From: Paenibacillus sp. LS1
GTDB taxonomy: Bacteria; Bacillota; Bacilli; Paenibacillales; Paenibacillaceae
Assembly (NCBI RefSeq): GCF_026013365.1
Contig: NZ_JAPDOE010000008.1
Location: 167,555 to 231,554, forward strand
Direction of reading: 5' to 3'
DNA length: 64,000 nt
Under the pieces are notes generated by a model that saw nothing but the letters and a program-made list of their open reading frames with translations, was not told the origin of the DNA and did not search any database. Both the position numbers and the translations under genes were made by a program. Of this stretch, positions 15,038 to 23,921 are shown piece by piece (positions within the stretch are counted from its first letter, which is position 1; every line of letters starts with the position of its first letter).

Positions 15038-17359
15038 CTATATAGACCCCTGTTCCATTAGACTGCGCATGAAGTTTTTTGGTGTACAGCCGTGAATTTC
15101 TTTGAACTTTTTAATGAAATAAGCGGGGGTACGGTAACCGACCGTATTTGCGACCTGCTCAACCGTAATTTCGCGTTGTGTCATGAGTTCCCGTGCGCGT
15201 TCCATTCTCTGATTCGTAACATATTCGGAATAAACAATCCCGGTTTCTTCCTTGAAAAGTTTACTTAGATATTTAGGGCTGATGAATACTTGTTCTGAGA
15301 CATGATCCAGCGTGAGATCGCCCGAAAGATGCTCATGAACATAGGCTTTGACAGCCGAGATGGTATCCACACTCCGTACCTCGCTTCGCTTCTCCATATG
15401 CATCACAAATTCGGTCACGAGATGAATCATCCACTCCGAATAACGGTTGATATCGTAGAACAATGAAAATTGCTTGTACAGATTCATCGAGCTTGCGTCG
15501 GCGGGTTGCAGGCGCACCTGCTGGATACATTCAGCGTAAATAGATACCGTTTTTAATAATATGATACGGCTGTATTCGGCTGAATAGGGACCTTCCTTTA
15601 TTGTCGAGACCACTTCCTGAATGGCCTGAACCGTACCTTGCACATCCCGAGTCTGCAATTTCTTCTCAAAGTTTATGAGGTATGAGTCCGGAATCTCCAA
15701 GCTGCTGGTTTCCCTGTTCAGAAGATTAAGATCCTGGATGGCAGACTGCTCGGGAAAGAAGTAGCTGTATCGAATCAAGGCATTCGCCTGATGATAACTT
15801 GTGTGGATCTTCGTGAAATGCTCTACCCATCCGCCCAGTGATAGTACAAATTTCAGACCGAATCTGCTCTTAGCCTCAGCGTGAATAAAGTCTACGATGT
15901 GATCAGAGAGAGGTTCCTCGGGTTGATTGGTACAGATAATGACCGCGATTTTGTGATCCTGTAATTCCTCTGCCAGCAGTTGAGTTCCATCCATTTCTAC
16001 GATCTCTAGTTGCTGGATCATCGTGTACAACGTATGCTGCAACTGTCGTGGCTGCAGATCCTTCCACTTCTCATTGACCGGGTCAATGACGATGCAACGG
16101 AAGCGGGAGTAAGCCATCGAAATATGAACCGACTGCAGCTGCTCCGTAAGTTCCTCGGGTGTAAATCGGTTATTTAACATATTAAGCATGATACTATGCT
16201 TAATCATTTTGTGATTGGCCTGCAAGGTTTCTTCAAGACTATCAACTTTATTGGACAGACTGTTAAACGTTGTGTCGATGAACCGGTATTCGTCCTGCTT
16301 TAAGCTGGTTGGGCTATCCATCCGGCTCTTGATGTTATTCAGGATTCGCTTAAGGGGACTATAGTTGGCCCTGGTAAAGATGGACGACATCACGATCCCA
16401 ACCGCAACAGCCAACAAACCAAGAAGAACCGAAACTTCCTTCAAGCTATCCAATTTGTAATAGAAGCTTTCATTAGGTGTGGTCGTGTAAATCCGCCATG
16501 CATTTCCTTTAAACTGATCTTGGGTAACGACTTGCGAGTCATGGTTAAATACAGGCGTAAAGCTCTCATCTGAAGAAGGATAGGAAAGGAGCGCCTGCGT
16601 CAGATTTTCCTCTGTGGAGGTGCCTATCAACGTTTTGTCCACGGCAGAAATGACAGTTCCGTCCTGATCTATGATTAATGTATTCGCATAGTCAGCAGGG
16701 AGCATATTTTTAATGATCTGACTGATCGCTGATTCTTTGATATCAATCGAAATTATGGCCTTATTGTCTTGTCCAGACGATTGAAACGGGTAACTGTGGA
16801 CATAGGAAATTAAAGGACTCATGTTGCTCTGTTCCCGTGATTCGATATAAGCATCCTGAGGAACCATGCGAGTCTGCATCCATAAGGAGCTTTCTTCGGT
16901 TTCTTTCATCGCAGCAATCCAATCCGTCGTATGATCCACACTCGAAGGCGTGTCCTCATAGAGCATCAGCCCATATACAGATGAAACGATAAAGTGGTTC
17001 TTCGCATCGTACACATGAATAGCTTCAATGAGATCGGAATAATTTTGCACCATATTTTTGAGGGACTGTTCGATGTCCAGGATTTTACTATGGTTTCCTT
17101 TTAGGCTATCTAAATTGATACTTGCAGCGTTGCCCAGTGCCAGGGACAGATAGACCTGATTCACCTTCTGGATAACGGAGCTCTCAATAGTATTGACCGT
17201 GCTTTTCAGCGACAGTTGATTATTGATACGGATCTCTTTGCTGTATTGATGGGAGAAGAAGAGATAGAAAATGGAGCCGAAAAGAAGCGCAATGACAAGA
17301 ACGACAGCGAGGTAGGAAAGAACCATTTTGGATCTCACAGACTGAAATGGCTTACGCAT
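15038..17359 (-). CDS. Membrane-bound AraC family sensor-regulator
   Basis: 773-residue one-component regulator. Residues about 13-35 form the first transmembrane helix and about 305-325 the second. They flank an extracellular Cache-like sensor domain. The cytoplasmic part has a HAMP-like/coiled stretch, a middle domain and a C-terminal AraC double helix-turn-helix (LTLDHVSEQVFISPKYLSKL, then VANTVGYRTPAYFIKKFKEI). This layout is frequent in Paenibacillus next to sugar-binding proteins. The ATG is preceded by AAGGGGG. A cre-like site lies about 120 bp upstream. The likely regulatory target is the adjacent solute-binding lipoprotein gene; the ligand is not predictable. Confidence 0.9.
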   Translation of the reverse strand: MRKPFQSVRSKMVLSYLAVVLVIALLFGSIFYLFFSHQYSKEIRINNQLSLKSTVNTIESSVIQKVNQVYLSLALGNAASINLDSLKGNHSKILDIEQSLKNMVQNYSDLIEAIHVYDAKNHFIVSSVYGLMLYEDTPSSVDHTTDWIAAMKETEESSLWMQTRMVPQDAYIESREQSNMSPLISYVHSYPFQSSGQDNKAIISIDIKESAISQIIKNMLPADYANTLIIDQDGTVISAVDKTLIGTSTEENLTQALLSYPSSDESFTPVFNHDSQVVTQDQFKGNAWRIYTTTPNESFYYKLDSLKEVSVLLGLLAVAVGIVMSSIFTRANYSPLKRILNNIKSRMDSPTSLKQDEYRFIDTTFNSLSNKVDSLEETLQANHKMIKHSIMLNMLNNRFTPEELTEQLQSVHISMAYSRFRCIVIDPVNEKWKDLQPRQLQHTLYTMIQQLEIVEMDGTQLLAEELQDHKIAVIICTNQPEEPLSDHIVDFIHAEAKSRFGLKFVLSLGGWVEHFTKIHTSYHQANALIRYSYFFPEQSAIQDLNLLNRETSSLEIPDSYLINFEKKLQTRDVQGTVQAIQEVVSTIKEGPYSAEYSRIILLKTVSIYAECIQQVRLQPADASSMNLYKQFSLFYDINRYSEWMIHLVTEFVMHMEKRSEVRSVDTISAVKAYVHEHLSGDLTLDHVSEQVFISPKYLSKLFKEETGIVYSEYVTNQRMERARELMTQREITVEQVANTVGYRTPAYFIKKFKEIHGCTPKNFMRSLMEQGSI

Positions 17360-17713
17360 TCTTTTTCCCCCTTCATTTCTCGTTTCTAAACAACTTCATC
17401 ATTATATAGTAGGCCGAGGATGAGAAATCATGTTGATCGAAATTTAACAAACTCCCACTCAATAATTTACCTTCAGTTAATAAAGCGTTTACAAAAGTAG
17501 GTAATATAATTGATAAATATAGTATCCCCTCCATTTTTCTTGGCATAAAAGCTCCGGAACGTACGATTTTGATATAAAGCGGAATTTGTTCTATAGATAC
17601 CAAACTCCCCTAATGCTACAGTAACGGCAGATCAGACATCTGGATAGAGACTTTCTTACTCATTTGCTGACGCAGAAGCAAAAAAATTAATTTACTATAA
17701 TGGGAGCGTGTAT
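17360..17713. other. Divergent intergenic region
   Basis: 354 bp between the AraC sensor (minus) and the SLH-phosphatase (plus). It contains a cre-like site at 17480-17494 and, on the minus strand, a TATAAT at 17401-17406 that could be the -10 of the sensor gene. No further gene is supported; a 76-codon minus frame there lacks a good start. Confidence 0.45.
17480..17494. promoter_or_regulatory. cre-like site
   Basis: ATAAAGCGTTTACAA is the reverse complement of TTGTAAACGCTTTAT, one mismatch from the CcpA consensus. It could link the AraC sensor/lipoprotein operon to carbon status. Confidence 0.45.
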
Positions 17714-20434
17714 TTGCAAGCCATGAGAAAACCACTTAAAAAGTCACTGGCACTACTTCTAATGTTGTCTATGGTAGGTCCGACGTTTGCAGAGAAGAGT
17801 TTTGCAGCCGATCAGAAGATTCAGTTCTCTGATATTAAGGGACACTGGGCGGAAGCAAATATTCAAGCATGGGGTGATGAAGGATTAATTCGAGGCTACC
17901 TGGATCGTTCATTTAAACCGAACACGTATATTACCAGAGCAGAATTTATGAATTTGGTAAACGGTGCATTTGGATATTCCGGACAGGCTAAAATTACCTT
18001 TAACGATGTGTCTGAGAGTGCATGGTATTACGAAGCAATTTCTATTGCAAATGCGAATGGATATATAGATGGATACACCGATGGCACAATGAAGCCGCAA
18101 GATCCGATCACACGTCAGGAAGCAGCTAAAGTGATCGCTGGCATTTTGAATCTGGAGTTGAATGAAACAGCAGCGAATGTCTTTAGCGATTCGTCATCTA
18201 TTGCGGCGTGGAGCAAAGGAGCTGTAGGTGGAGCGGCAGCAGCGAAAATTATCGCTGGATATGCAGATGGAAGCTTCAAACCGCTTAATTCCATCACTCG
18301 TGCAGAAGCAGTGTCTGCGCTCGTTAAGGCTGTGGAAACAGATGCTACTACAGCTGCCAAACCAGCTAAGCCCAAAGGAACGGCAACCGTACTGAACGTT
18401 AATCCCCCAGCAGATGAAGCTCGTTTGTCCGCCGTGGAGCATGGAGGCAATGCGGATGACGGCACCTTGAAAAATATTGCGGAAACCAATCCGTTTATTG
18501 ATATTTTGGACGGTTTTGATCAAGTATGGTCCTTGAACCAAGCGGATTGGAGAGATGGAACAGCGGCAACCAAACTTGGTGCTGACGGCAAGAATGCAAA
18601 GTATGGAGATGGACCGACCTTATACTATGACGGTTTTAAAAACGATCCAACCGTAGCTGTCGCTGATCAGAAGACATTTGCGAATGCAGAGATCCGAAAT
18701 AAAGCGGCGTGGGAAGCTAACATCAAGTATGTAGAAGATGCCACGCAAAATCGCACGGCTGAAGAGACTTTGGCAGCTTATTATGATGACCAAAGAGATA
18801 AGATCTATAGTATGATGGAAGCTTTCGGGCCTCTGGCTAATACGTATGTAGATGTTATCAAGCCAAAGACAAGTGTTGAACGAAGTGTGGATGAGATGAA
18901 TGTTTTGTTGAAAGAAGAAACGGTGGAAGATGAAAGCCAAGGTATCGGAAGTGATTGGGCGGATACGGAGCTTGCAGATATGGTCGCTTTAGTTGATCTG
19001 GTGCGATTCAAAATCCCTGCCTCATCAAACCCTGCGAAATACTTCTACTCTACTCCTAGACCGTGGAGAATGAATTCAAACGGAGAAGTGAAAGAGGTCG
19101 TCGATAGCAAAGGATTACCCGTATGGGAAACAATAGGTGAAGGTGAAGGGACAGAAGTACCACTCCCTTCAGGTGGGAAGAAATCAACAGGAGAAAAACA
19201 TTACCAGCAATATGAAACGAACGTTGTGCTTATCCCTGCATTAAGCTATGTCAAACGAATTGCTGAGGATGGAAGAGGAAAAGATGGTGGATTTCCAAGC
19301 GGTCATACAAGTGCATCGTACTTATCCGTACTTCCGTTTGCCTACGCTACGCCAGAACGTTTCTCTGAATTTTTAACAAGAGCAGCACAGATGGGTGAGA
19401 ATCGAATTGTAACAGGGATGCATTCACCACTTGATGTAATAGGGGCAAGAATTCAAGCAACAGCAATGACTGCCTACGCATTTAATAAAGAAGAGAACCA
19501 AGATATGATGCAGAAGGCATATGAAAATGCAGGAGAGGTATTTGGAGCAGAAGCCAAGGAAAAAAATATGAGTTTGTATGAATATGCACACACCGTAACA
19601 GAGGATTATAATTTCAAGAGTGCATACGATGAAAACAAATGGGAAGATCACGACGCCAATAAAGCTTTCTATAGAGAAAAGATGACTTCCGGTCTGCCAC
19701 AAACAGGAACTAAAGGTTTGGCCCCTGTTGTACCACAAGGAGCGGAAGCTCTGTTGAAAACGCGTCAACCGTATCTAACAGATGAGCAACGCAGAGCAGT
19801 ATTGTATACAACATCCATTGATTCCGGTTATCCTGTCCTGGACGAATCCAAAGGTTGGGGTAGATTGGATCTGGTATCCGCAGCGGATGGCTACGGCGCA
19901 TTCTTAAATAATGTAACTGTAGATATGGACTCTTCCAAAGGGCGCTTCAATGCAGAAGACTGGTGGAGAAATGATATAACCGGTAGTGGAATGCTTACGA
20001 AAAAGGGAACAGGAACACTTACACTGACAGGAAAAAATAGCTACACAGGCGGAACATTGCTACAAGCAGGAACACTAGTAGCCGAATCAGCAACTGCTTT
20101 TGGTACAGGTGATCTGTATGTAGAAAATGGAACAGTAGTCGTTGATGTCGACGGATCACTCAACTTGAATAGAAACTTGACCATGGATAACGGTACGTTG
20201 GAATTGGTAGTGACTGACAACAACAGTCAGCTCAATGTCGGCAGAAAACTCTATATTGATGGAGGAAGTCTCAAACTGGACTTGTCCAACTATAAGATCG
20301 AAGGTTCCAAAGATATTACGTTAATCACGGCAAATGGAATTACAGGTGAATTTGACAGTGTAACGGCAGATGGTTATGACGTGACTGTCACGTACGAAAA
20401 CGGCCGTGTCATTGCACATGTTGTAGCGAAATAA
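17714..20434 (+). CDS. SLH-anchored PAP2 phosphatase with autotransporter-type repeat
   Basis: About 906 residues, exported (signal peptide to FAADQ). Three SLH domains span about residues 35-205 (IKGHWAEANIQAWGDEGLIR, YITRAEFM, ITRQEAAKVI and SITRAEAVSALV are the landmarks). A type 2 phosphatidic acid phosphatase/acid phosphatase domain covers about 430-590, with all three motifs: K-x6-RP in KYFYSTPRP near 441, PSGH near 525 and R-x5-H-x3-D in RIVTGMHSPLD near 565. The C-terminus (about 755-906) begins GTGTLTLTGKNSYTGGTLLQ, the repeat associated with autotransporter passengers. The wall-anchored enzyme probably releases phosphate or dephosphorylates lipids. The TTG at 17714, seven bases after GGGAG, is the likely start; the frame opens at 17708. 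Confidence 0.87.
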   Translation: MQAMRKPLKKSLALLLMLSMVGPTFAEKSFAADQKIQFSDIKGHWAEANIQAWGDEGLIRGYLDRSFKPNTYITRAEFMNLVNGAFGYSGQAKITFNDVSESAWYYEAISIANANGYIDGYTDGTMKPQDPITRQEAAKVIAGILNLELNETAANVFSDSSSIAAWSKGAVGGAAAAKIIAGYADGSFKPLNSITRAEAVSALVKAVETDATTAAKPAKPKGTATVLNVNPPADEARLSAVEHGGNADDGTLKNIAETNPFIDILDGFDQVWSLNQADWRDGTAATKLGADGKNAKYGDGPTLYYDGFKNDPTVAVADQKTFANAEIRNKAAWEANIKYVEDATQNRTAEETLAAYYDDQRDKIYSMMEAFGPLANTYVDVIKPKTSVERSVDEMNVLLKEETVEDESQGIGSDWADTELADMVALVDLVRFKIPASSNPAKYFYSTPRPWRMNSNGEVKEVVDSKGLPVWETIGEGEGTEVPLPSGGKKSTGEKHYQQYETNVVLIPALSYVKRIAEDGRGKDGGFPSGHTSASYLSVLPFAYATPERFSEFLTRAAQMGENRIVTGMHSPLDVIGARIQATAMTAYAFNKEENQDMMQKAYENAGEVFGAEAKEKNMSLYEYAHTVTEDYNFKSAYDENKWEDHDANKAFYREKMTSGLPQTGTKGLAPVVPQGAEALLKTRQPYLTDEQRRAVLYTTSIDSGYPVLDESKGWGRLDLVSAADGYGAFLNNVTVDMDSSKGRFNAEDWWRNDITGSGMLTKKGTGTLTLTGKNSYTGGTLLQAGTLVAESATAFGTGDLYVENGTVVVDVDGSLNLNRNLTMDNGTLELVVTDNNSQLNVGRKLYIDGGSLKLDLSNYKIEGSKDITLITANGITGEFDSVTADGYDVTVTYENGRVIAHVVAK

Positions 20435-20524
20435 GTGAAGTAATTATGCTTGATATAAAGTGTAAAGTGAACTAAAGAATGTTACACATGCCACTTCGAT
20501 GACAGAATAACCTTCCGATCACTG

Positions 20525-20576
20525 TTATCCCCAGATTTTTTTGATTCCCTTCTTCAAAGGGGAAATCTGGGGATAA
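20525..20576 (+). terminator. Long hairpin after the SLH-phosphatase gene
   Basis: TTATCCCCAGATTT and AAATCTGGGGATAA form a perfect 14-bp stem around a 24-nt loop that itself contains CCCTT/AAGGGG. There is no T-run after the stem, so a factor-independent terminator role is likely but not certain. Confidence 0.6.
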
Positions 20577-20680
20577 AGGCAAACGCTTCGATTCTTCACG
20601 TTATTTCTGCCCTCTCCGTTTCTTGTGTAATTTAATAAGTTCTTTTATATCGTGTAATTCTTCGCAAGAAAAGATTATAG

Positions 20681-20717
20681 AAAAGGGCTGAAACTACATT
20701 GTAGTTTCAGCCCTTTT
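20681..20717. terminator. Perfect palindromic bidirectional terminator
   Basis: AAAAGGGCTGAAACTACA (20681-20698), one base, then its exact reverse complement (20700-20717). The A- and T-rich ends fit a terminator in both directions, although no gene ends close by on the minus strand. Confidence 0.65.
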
Positions 20718-20720
20718 CGC

Positions 20721-20781
20721 GTACAGATACGTTGGATATAGGACATGTATTCAACATGTCCTATATCCAACGTATCTGTAC
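20721..20781. repeat. Perfect 28-bp inverted repeat
   Basis: The arm 20721-20748 (starting GTACAGATACGTTGGATATA) is repeated exactly as reverse complement at 20754-20781, with a five-base loop ATTCA. It starts three bases after the preceding palindrome. Function unknown. Confidence 0.85.
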
Positions 20782-21345
20782 GTGTCCGGAGTAGGCAAGC
20801 GCTAAATACTGAATGTAAGAGCAAGCAATTAGGACGTCGCAAAAGCGGTTTTCCTATTTCCTCTACCAATGAAAATTTTCTTTTCGTATGGGAGGGACCC
20901 GAAGGTGTTCCGCTCGCTCGTGCTTGGAACAGAGCGTGAGCATGGAGTGAGCGCTAACGAATCTGAGGCACCTTATTCTAGGATTTGAAGCGTCTGTAGA
21001 AATCTAAGGAATCTGAAACACCCTATATCGGAATGTACGGCGTTTTATAGCGTTTTTTTCGGGGGATTTTGGGAAATAACGTGTCTGATGTTCTTTACAA
21101 TTTTGAAAGAGGACGGAGAGGCCATATAAGACGTCCTGAGTTCCTTAGAAAATCGTCTGGCTATTCACCAGGATCAGCCAGACGGTATCTCGATACTTTT
21201 TGGACGCTGACATCCATCATCGTACAGCATGCCGAGTAAGGAGATACGACCTAGATGGTGAAAATCCAGCCGAGGGAGGTCCGAGTCTCGTATCATCGAG
21301 GTGGGTATCCAAGTTTAATCATATGGAAGCGGCTGGATGCGTAAG
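20782..21345. other. Gene-poor region with repeat units and possible structured RNA
   Basis: No supported gene. It holds two copies of a dispersed ~50-bp repeat (20954 and 21004), a 9-bp hairpin CGTCTGGCT...AGCCAGACG (about 21148-21184) and a stretch with two crossing complementary pairs (21243-21249 with 21288-21294; 21264-21271 with 21331-21338). Short open frames lack coding character. Confidence 0.5.
20954..21053 (+). repeat. Dispersed intergenic repeat, copy group A (two units)
   Basis: Unit 1 starts CTAACGAATCTGAGGCACCT at 20954. Unit 2 starts CTAAGGAATCTGAAACACCC at 21004, 50 bp later. Related units occur at 25767-25962 and 63938-64000. Confidence 0.65.
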
Positions 21346-22233
21346 TTAATCGTCGGTGTTGGTACCAGATGTACGACGTGTATTCCCTTCAATCTCCGTA
21401 GAGACTTTCTTCGCTGGTTCCAGTTCCGTATGTCCTGCGTAGGGGCGGTCACTGCGAGAGCTGGTTCCGGTAAGTCCGAAACCTGACGTGAACAAGATCA
21501 GCTGTAATCCAAGGGCATAGGGAGCAGCAACAAGTCCAATCAGATGGAGCAAAGAGCATAGTGCGATCAGCAAGGAGAGCGTTTTGGTTACTGTACCCGG
21601 CGTATCCCGGCGTGGGCTTGCCCAGAGCAGATACCCATACATAATGGTGATCATCAGGGAAACTGCGCGAATCCAAGGCAAGATGCTGTCCCATGAGTCC
21701 ACAGAAACGTCCAACATCCGCTGACGAAATACCAGATCTGTAACCAGAAATCCTGTGGCCGCCAGTGCGGCTGGTTCGGCTACGGGCCGAAGGATGGTCC
21801 AGACCGCTGTTCCCCAATGATCTGCATGTGTATCCCGGCTGAGTTCATCTGATAATACGGTGCATTCTCTTTCCAGTGCTCTATGCATCAGTCCGAGTCG
21901 GGCAGGATCATGTTCCTTAATACAGTCCCGGATCTGGTCCTGTAGCTGAGGGGATAGGTAAGATGCAGCTTTGCAGGCTAACATTGCCGTGATCAAATCG
22001 TTATGTTCGTGTTCCGACTGTTCGTATTTCCGATTTTCCTGGATGGTAAGTTGTCCCAAGAGGGCTGTACTTATGTATAATGTATCTCGTATCCTTCTCA
22101 TTCGCCTTTCGTGGCTACGGCGAACTTCAGTGGCAGACCATATGTATATCCCTAGAAGCACAGCCATGACTCCAAGCAGCACAGCCACAGCGTCTGGGCG
22201 CGATGTTAGATCTTCAATCCAACGTTGAAACAC
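21346..22233 (-). CDS. Hypothetical membrane protein
   Basis: 295 residues, not recognised. The N-terminus has one hydrophobic segment (about 16-34, VAVLLGVMAVLLGIYIW). It is followed by a charged helical region (about 35-150) and then three or four membrane segments (about 150-175, 190-210, 220-255). The C-terminal tail is polar and rich in Thr, Arg and Glu. The topology suggests a large cytoplasmic or extracytoplasmic helical domain between membrane anchors. It lies alone, convergent with a repeat-rich spacer, and its start is 111 bp from the divergent GNAT gene. No function is proposed. Confidence 0.65.
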   Translation of the reverse strand: MFQRWIEDLTSRPDAVAVLLGVMAVLLGIYIWSATEVRRSHERRMRRIRDTLYISTALLGQLTIQENRKYEQSEHEHNDLITAMLACKAASYLSPQLQDQIRDCIKEHDPARLGLMHRALERECTVLSDELSRDTHADHWGTAVWTILRPVAEPAALAATGFLVTDLVFRQRMLDVSVDSWDSILPWIRAVSLMITIMYGYLLWASPRRDTPGTVTKTLSLLIALCSLLHLIGLVAAPYALGLQLILFTSGFGLTGTSSRSDRPYAGHTELEPAKKVSTEIEGNTRRTSGTNTDD

Positions 22234-22344
22234 ACTTGTTCCTCCTTTGCAGCAACTTCACGTATCATGAAACACGCTTCACGTAAGCTTTCTCTCACTA
22301 TTACACAGGAAGTAGATGAATTCAAGCAGAAAGGGGCACAATTC

Positions 22345-22773
22345 ATGGATCAAGTGAATATTGAACACACACCACCCGCAGCAGTGGAGTACCTTGCCCT
22401 GCGGCAAATTGCCGGCCTTAGTGCAATGAGCAGGGAAGGGGCGGAGATTGGACTACCGAATAGCTTGTTTGCCGTATGTTTGCGTGAAGAAGATATGCTG
22501 GTAGGTATGGGGCGAGTGATTGGAGATGGTGGTTGTTTCTTTCAGGTCGTCGATATTGCTGTACACCCGGATGTTCAGGGCATGGGTTATGGAAAACTGA
22601 TCATGAGCGAGATTATGAATTATCTGCGTGCAGTTGTGCCTGCTCGCGGTTTGGTCAGTCTGCTGGCGGATGTTCCGGCTGATCGTCTGTATGCTCAATT
22701 TGGATTTGAATATACCAGCCCGAAATCGGAAGGCATGTGGTGGAGACAGGGAGAAGAAGGGCCGACTACCTAA
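22345..22773 (+). CDS. GNAT family N-acetyltransferase
   Basis: 142-residue Gcn5-related acetyltransferase. The acetyl-CoA-binding motif A is clear: VVDIAVHPDVQGMGYGKLIM (Q/RxxGxG/A pattern near residues 72-91), followed by LLADVPADRLYAQFGFEYTS, the usual motif B end. Length fits single-domain GNATs. The frame is open upstream to 22225, but the ATG at 22345 is chosen because AAAGGGG lies eight bases before it and the earlier residues do not look conserved. The acceptor is unknown. A short strong terminator follows. Confidence 0.88.
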   Translation: MDQVNIEHTPPAAVEYLALRQIAGLSAMSREGAEIGLPNSLFAVCLREEDMLVGMGRVIGDGGCFFQVVDIAVHPDVQGMGYGKLIMSEIMNYLRAVVPARGLVSLLADVPADRLYAQFGFEYTSPKSEGMWWRQGEEGPTT

Positions 22774-22838
22774 CGGAACGGAAACTGAATTTTGATGTAA
22801 GATTAAACTTCATATCATGATGAAATCATCTTAGTATA

Positions 22839-22859
22839 GCCGCATTAGCGGCTTTTTTT
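22839..22859 (+). terminator. Terminator of the GNAT gene
   Basis: GCCGC, loop ATTA, GCGGC followed by seven T residues. Confidence 0.75.
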
Positions 22860-23091
22860 CATGATCCATGTTGCTTGATGGTGGGGAGAGGGGATACTTC
22901 TGAGTGGCGGTGTTTCTTCCGTTAGAGAAGTGAAGATTGGTTTTCTACATATAAGCTGTAAGAGATAGGTTTACAAGTGTTCACATCCGGTTTAAGATGG
23001 CGTGAGCCGTTTAAGGTATATAACAATAGGATTAAGTATTAAAATAACGGTAAGTTGACAAGATGATATCTACAGAAAAGAGGGAATTCAT
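22860..23091. other. Intergenic spacer
   Basis: AT-rich region before the NmrA-like gene. TTGACA occurs at 23054-23059, but no matching -10 is seen at the right distance. Nothing else is supported. Confidence 0.35.
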
Positions 23092-23724
23092 ATGAAAGTA
23101 GCTATTTTTGGAGCGACCGGAGCGATTGGCAAGACGATACTGTGGGAGCTGATGGATCGTGGGCATGAAGTGACAGCGGTGGTGCGTGACCCGTCGAAAG
23201 TCGAGATGGTGCACGAACGCTTACGTGTGGAACAGGGAGATCTGCTTAACCCGGATCAGGTGGCTGATTTTGCAGCAGGTCAAGAAGTGGTTGTGAGTGC
23301 GTATGGTCCGAAGTTCGGTGGAGAAGAAGAGATGCTGGAAGTCACACGTTCGTTGATCGAGGGTGTTCGCCGTGCAAAAGCAGGACGTCTGGTTGTAGTT
23401 GGTGGAGCAGGAAGTTTGATGACCGATTCTGGTGAGATGCTAATGGACACGCCGGGATTCCCGGAGGAAGTTAAACCCCTGGCAAAAGCACATGCAGAAG
23501 CATATGACCTGATTGAAGCATCAGGTATTCACTGGACGTATATGAGTCCTGCTGCAACGATCACAACAGGACGGCGGACAGGCCAGTTCCGGGTTGGCAT
23601 GAACCGTGTGATTACGGATGATATTGGAGAAAGCTCGATTTCGGTTGGTGATTTTGCAGCGGCTTTGGTGGATGAACTGGACGATCCGCAGTTTATCCAA
23701 GCTCGGTTTACGGTAGGTTATTAA
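23092..23724 (+). CDS. NAD(P)-binding NmrA-like/SDR atypical oxidoreductase
   Basis: 210 residues. The N-terminal Rossmann motif is MKVAIFGATGAIGKTILWEL (GATGxxG), followed by VTAVVRDPSKV and a VVVGGAGSL strand, as in the YwnB/NAD(P)H-binding family of atypical short-chain dehydrogenases. These lack the Tyr-x3-Lys catalytic pair of classical SDRs, and their substrates are mostly unknown. Conserved later segments are HWTYMSPAATI and ISVGDFAAALVDELDDP. The ATG has AAAGAGGG upstream. It stands alone between spacers. Confidence 0.88.
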   Translation: MKVAIFGATGAIGKTILWELMDRGHEVTAVVRDPSKVEMVHERLRVEQGDLLNPDQVADFAAGQEVVVSAYGPKFGGEEEMLEVTRSLIEGVRRAKAGRLVVVGGAGSLMTDSGEMLMDTPGFPEEVKPLAKAHAEAYDLIEASGIHWTYMSPAATITTGRRTGQFRVGMNRVITDDIGESSISVGDFAAALVDELDDPQFIQARFTVGY

Positions 23725-23921
23725 GCGTAGACAGGCTTGGGATGGATGAATCTGAAGTCTCGTGCACGGGATCGATAGAGCTTCCGATGATGTATCGAGT
23801 GGATCGTGGTAACTGGATGAGGTAAGGGGAAATATAGTGATACACATATAGGATGTAGCTTTAAGGTGTGATATTGCTACTTTTAGGTAAGAAATGAGCT
23901 TGTCACGGGGAGGGATGAACG

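Noticed and set aside
17373..17603. 76-codon minus-strand frame before the AraC sensor gene
   Set aside because: It overlaps likely promoter and cre-like sequence, has no ribosome binding site and no family resemblance.
21180..21345. Group II intron fragment
   Set aside because: No domain V signature (a GAGC...GAAA...GTTC hairpin) and no reverse transcriptase remnant were found.
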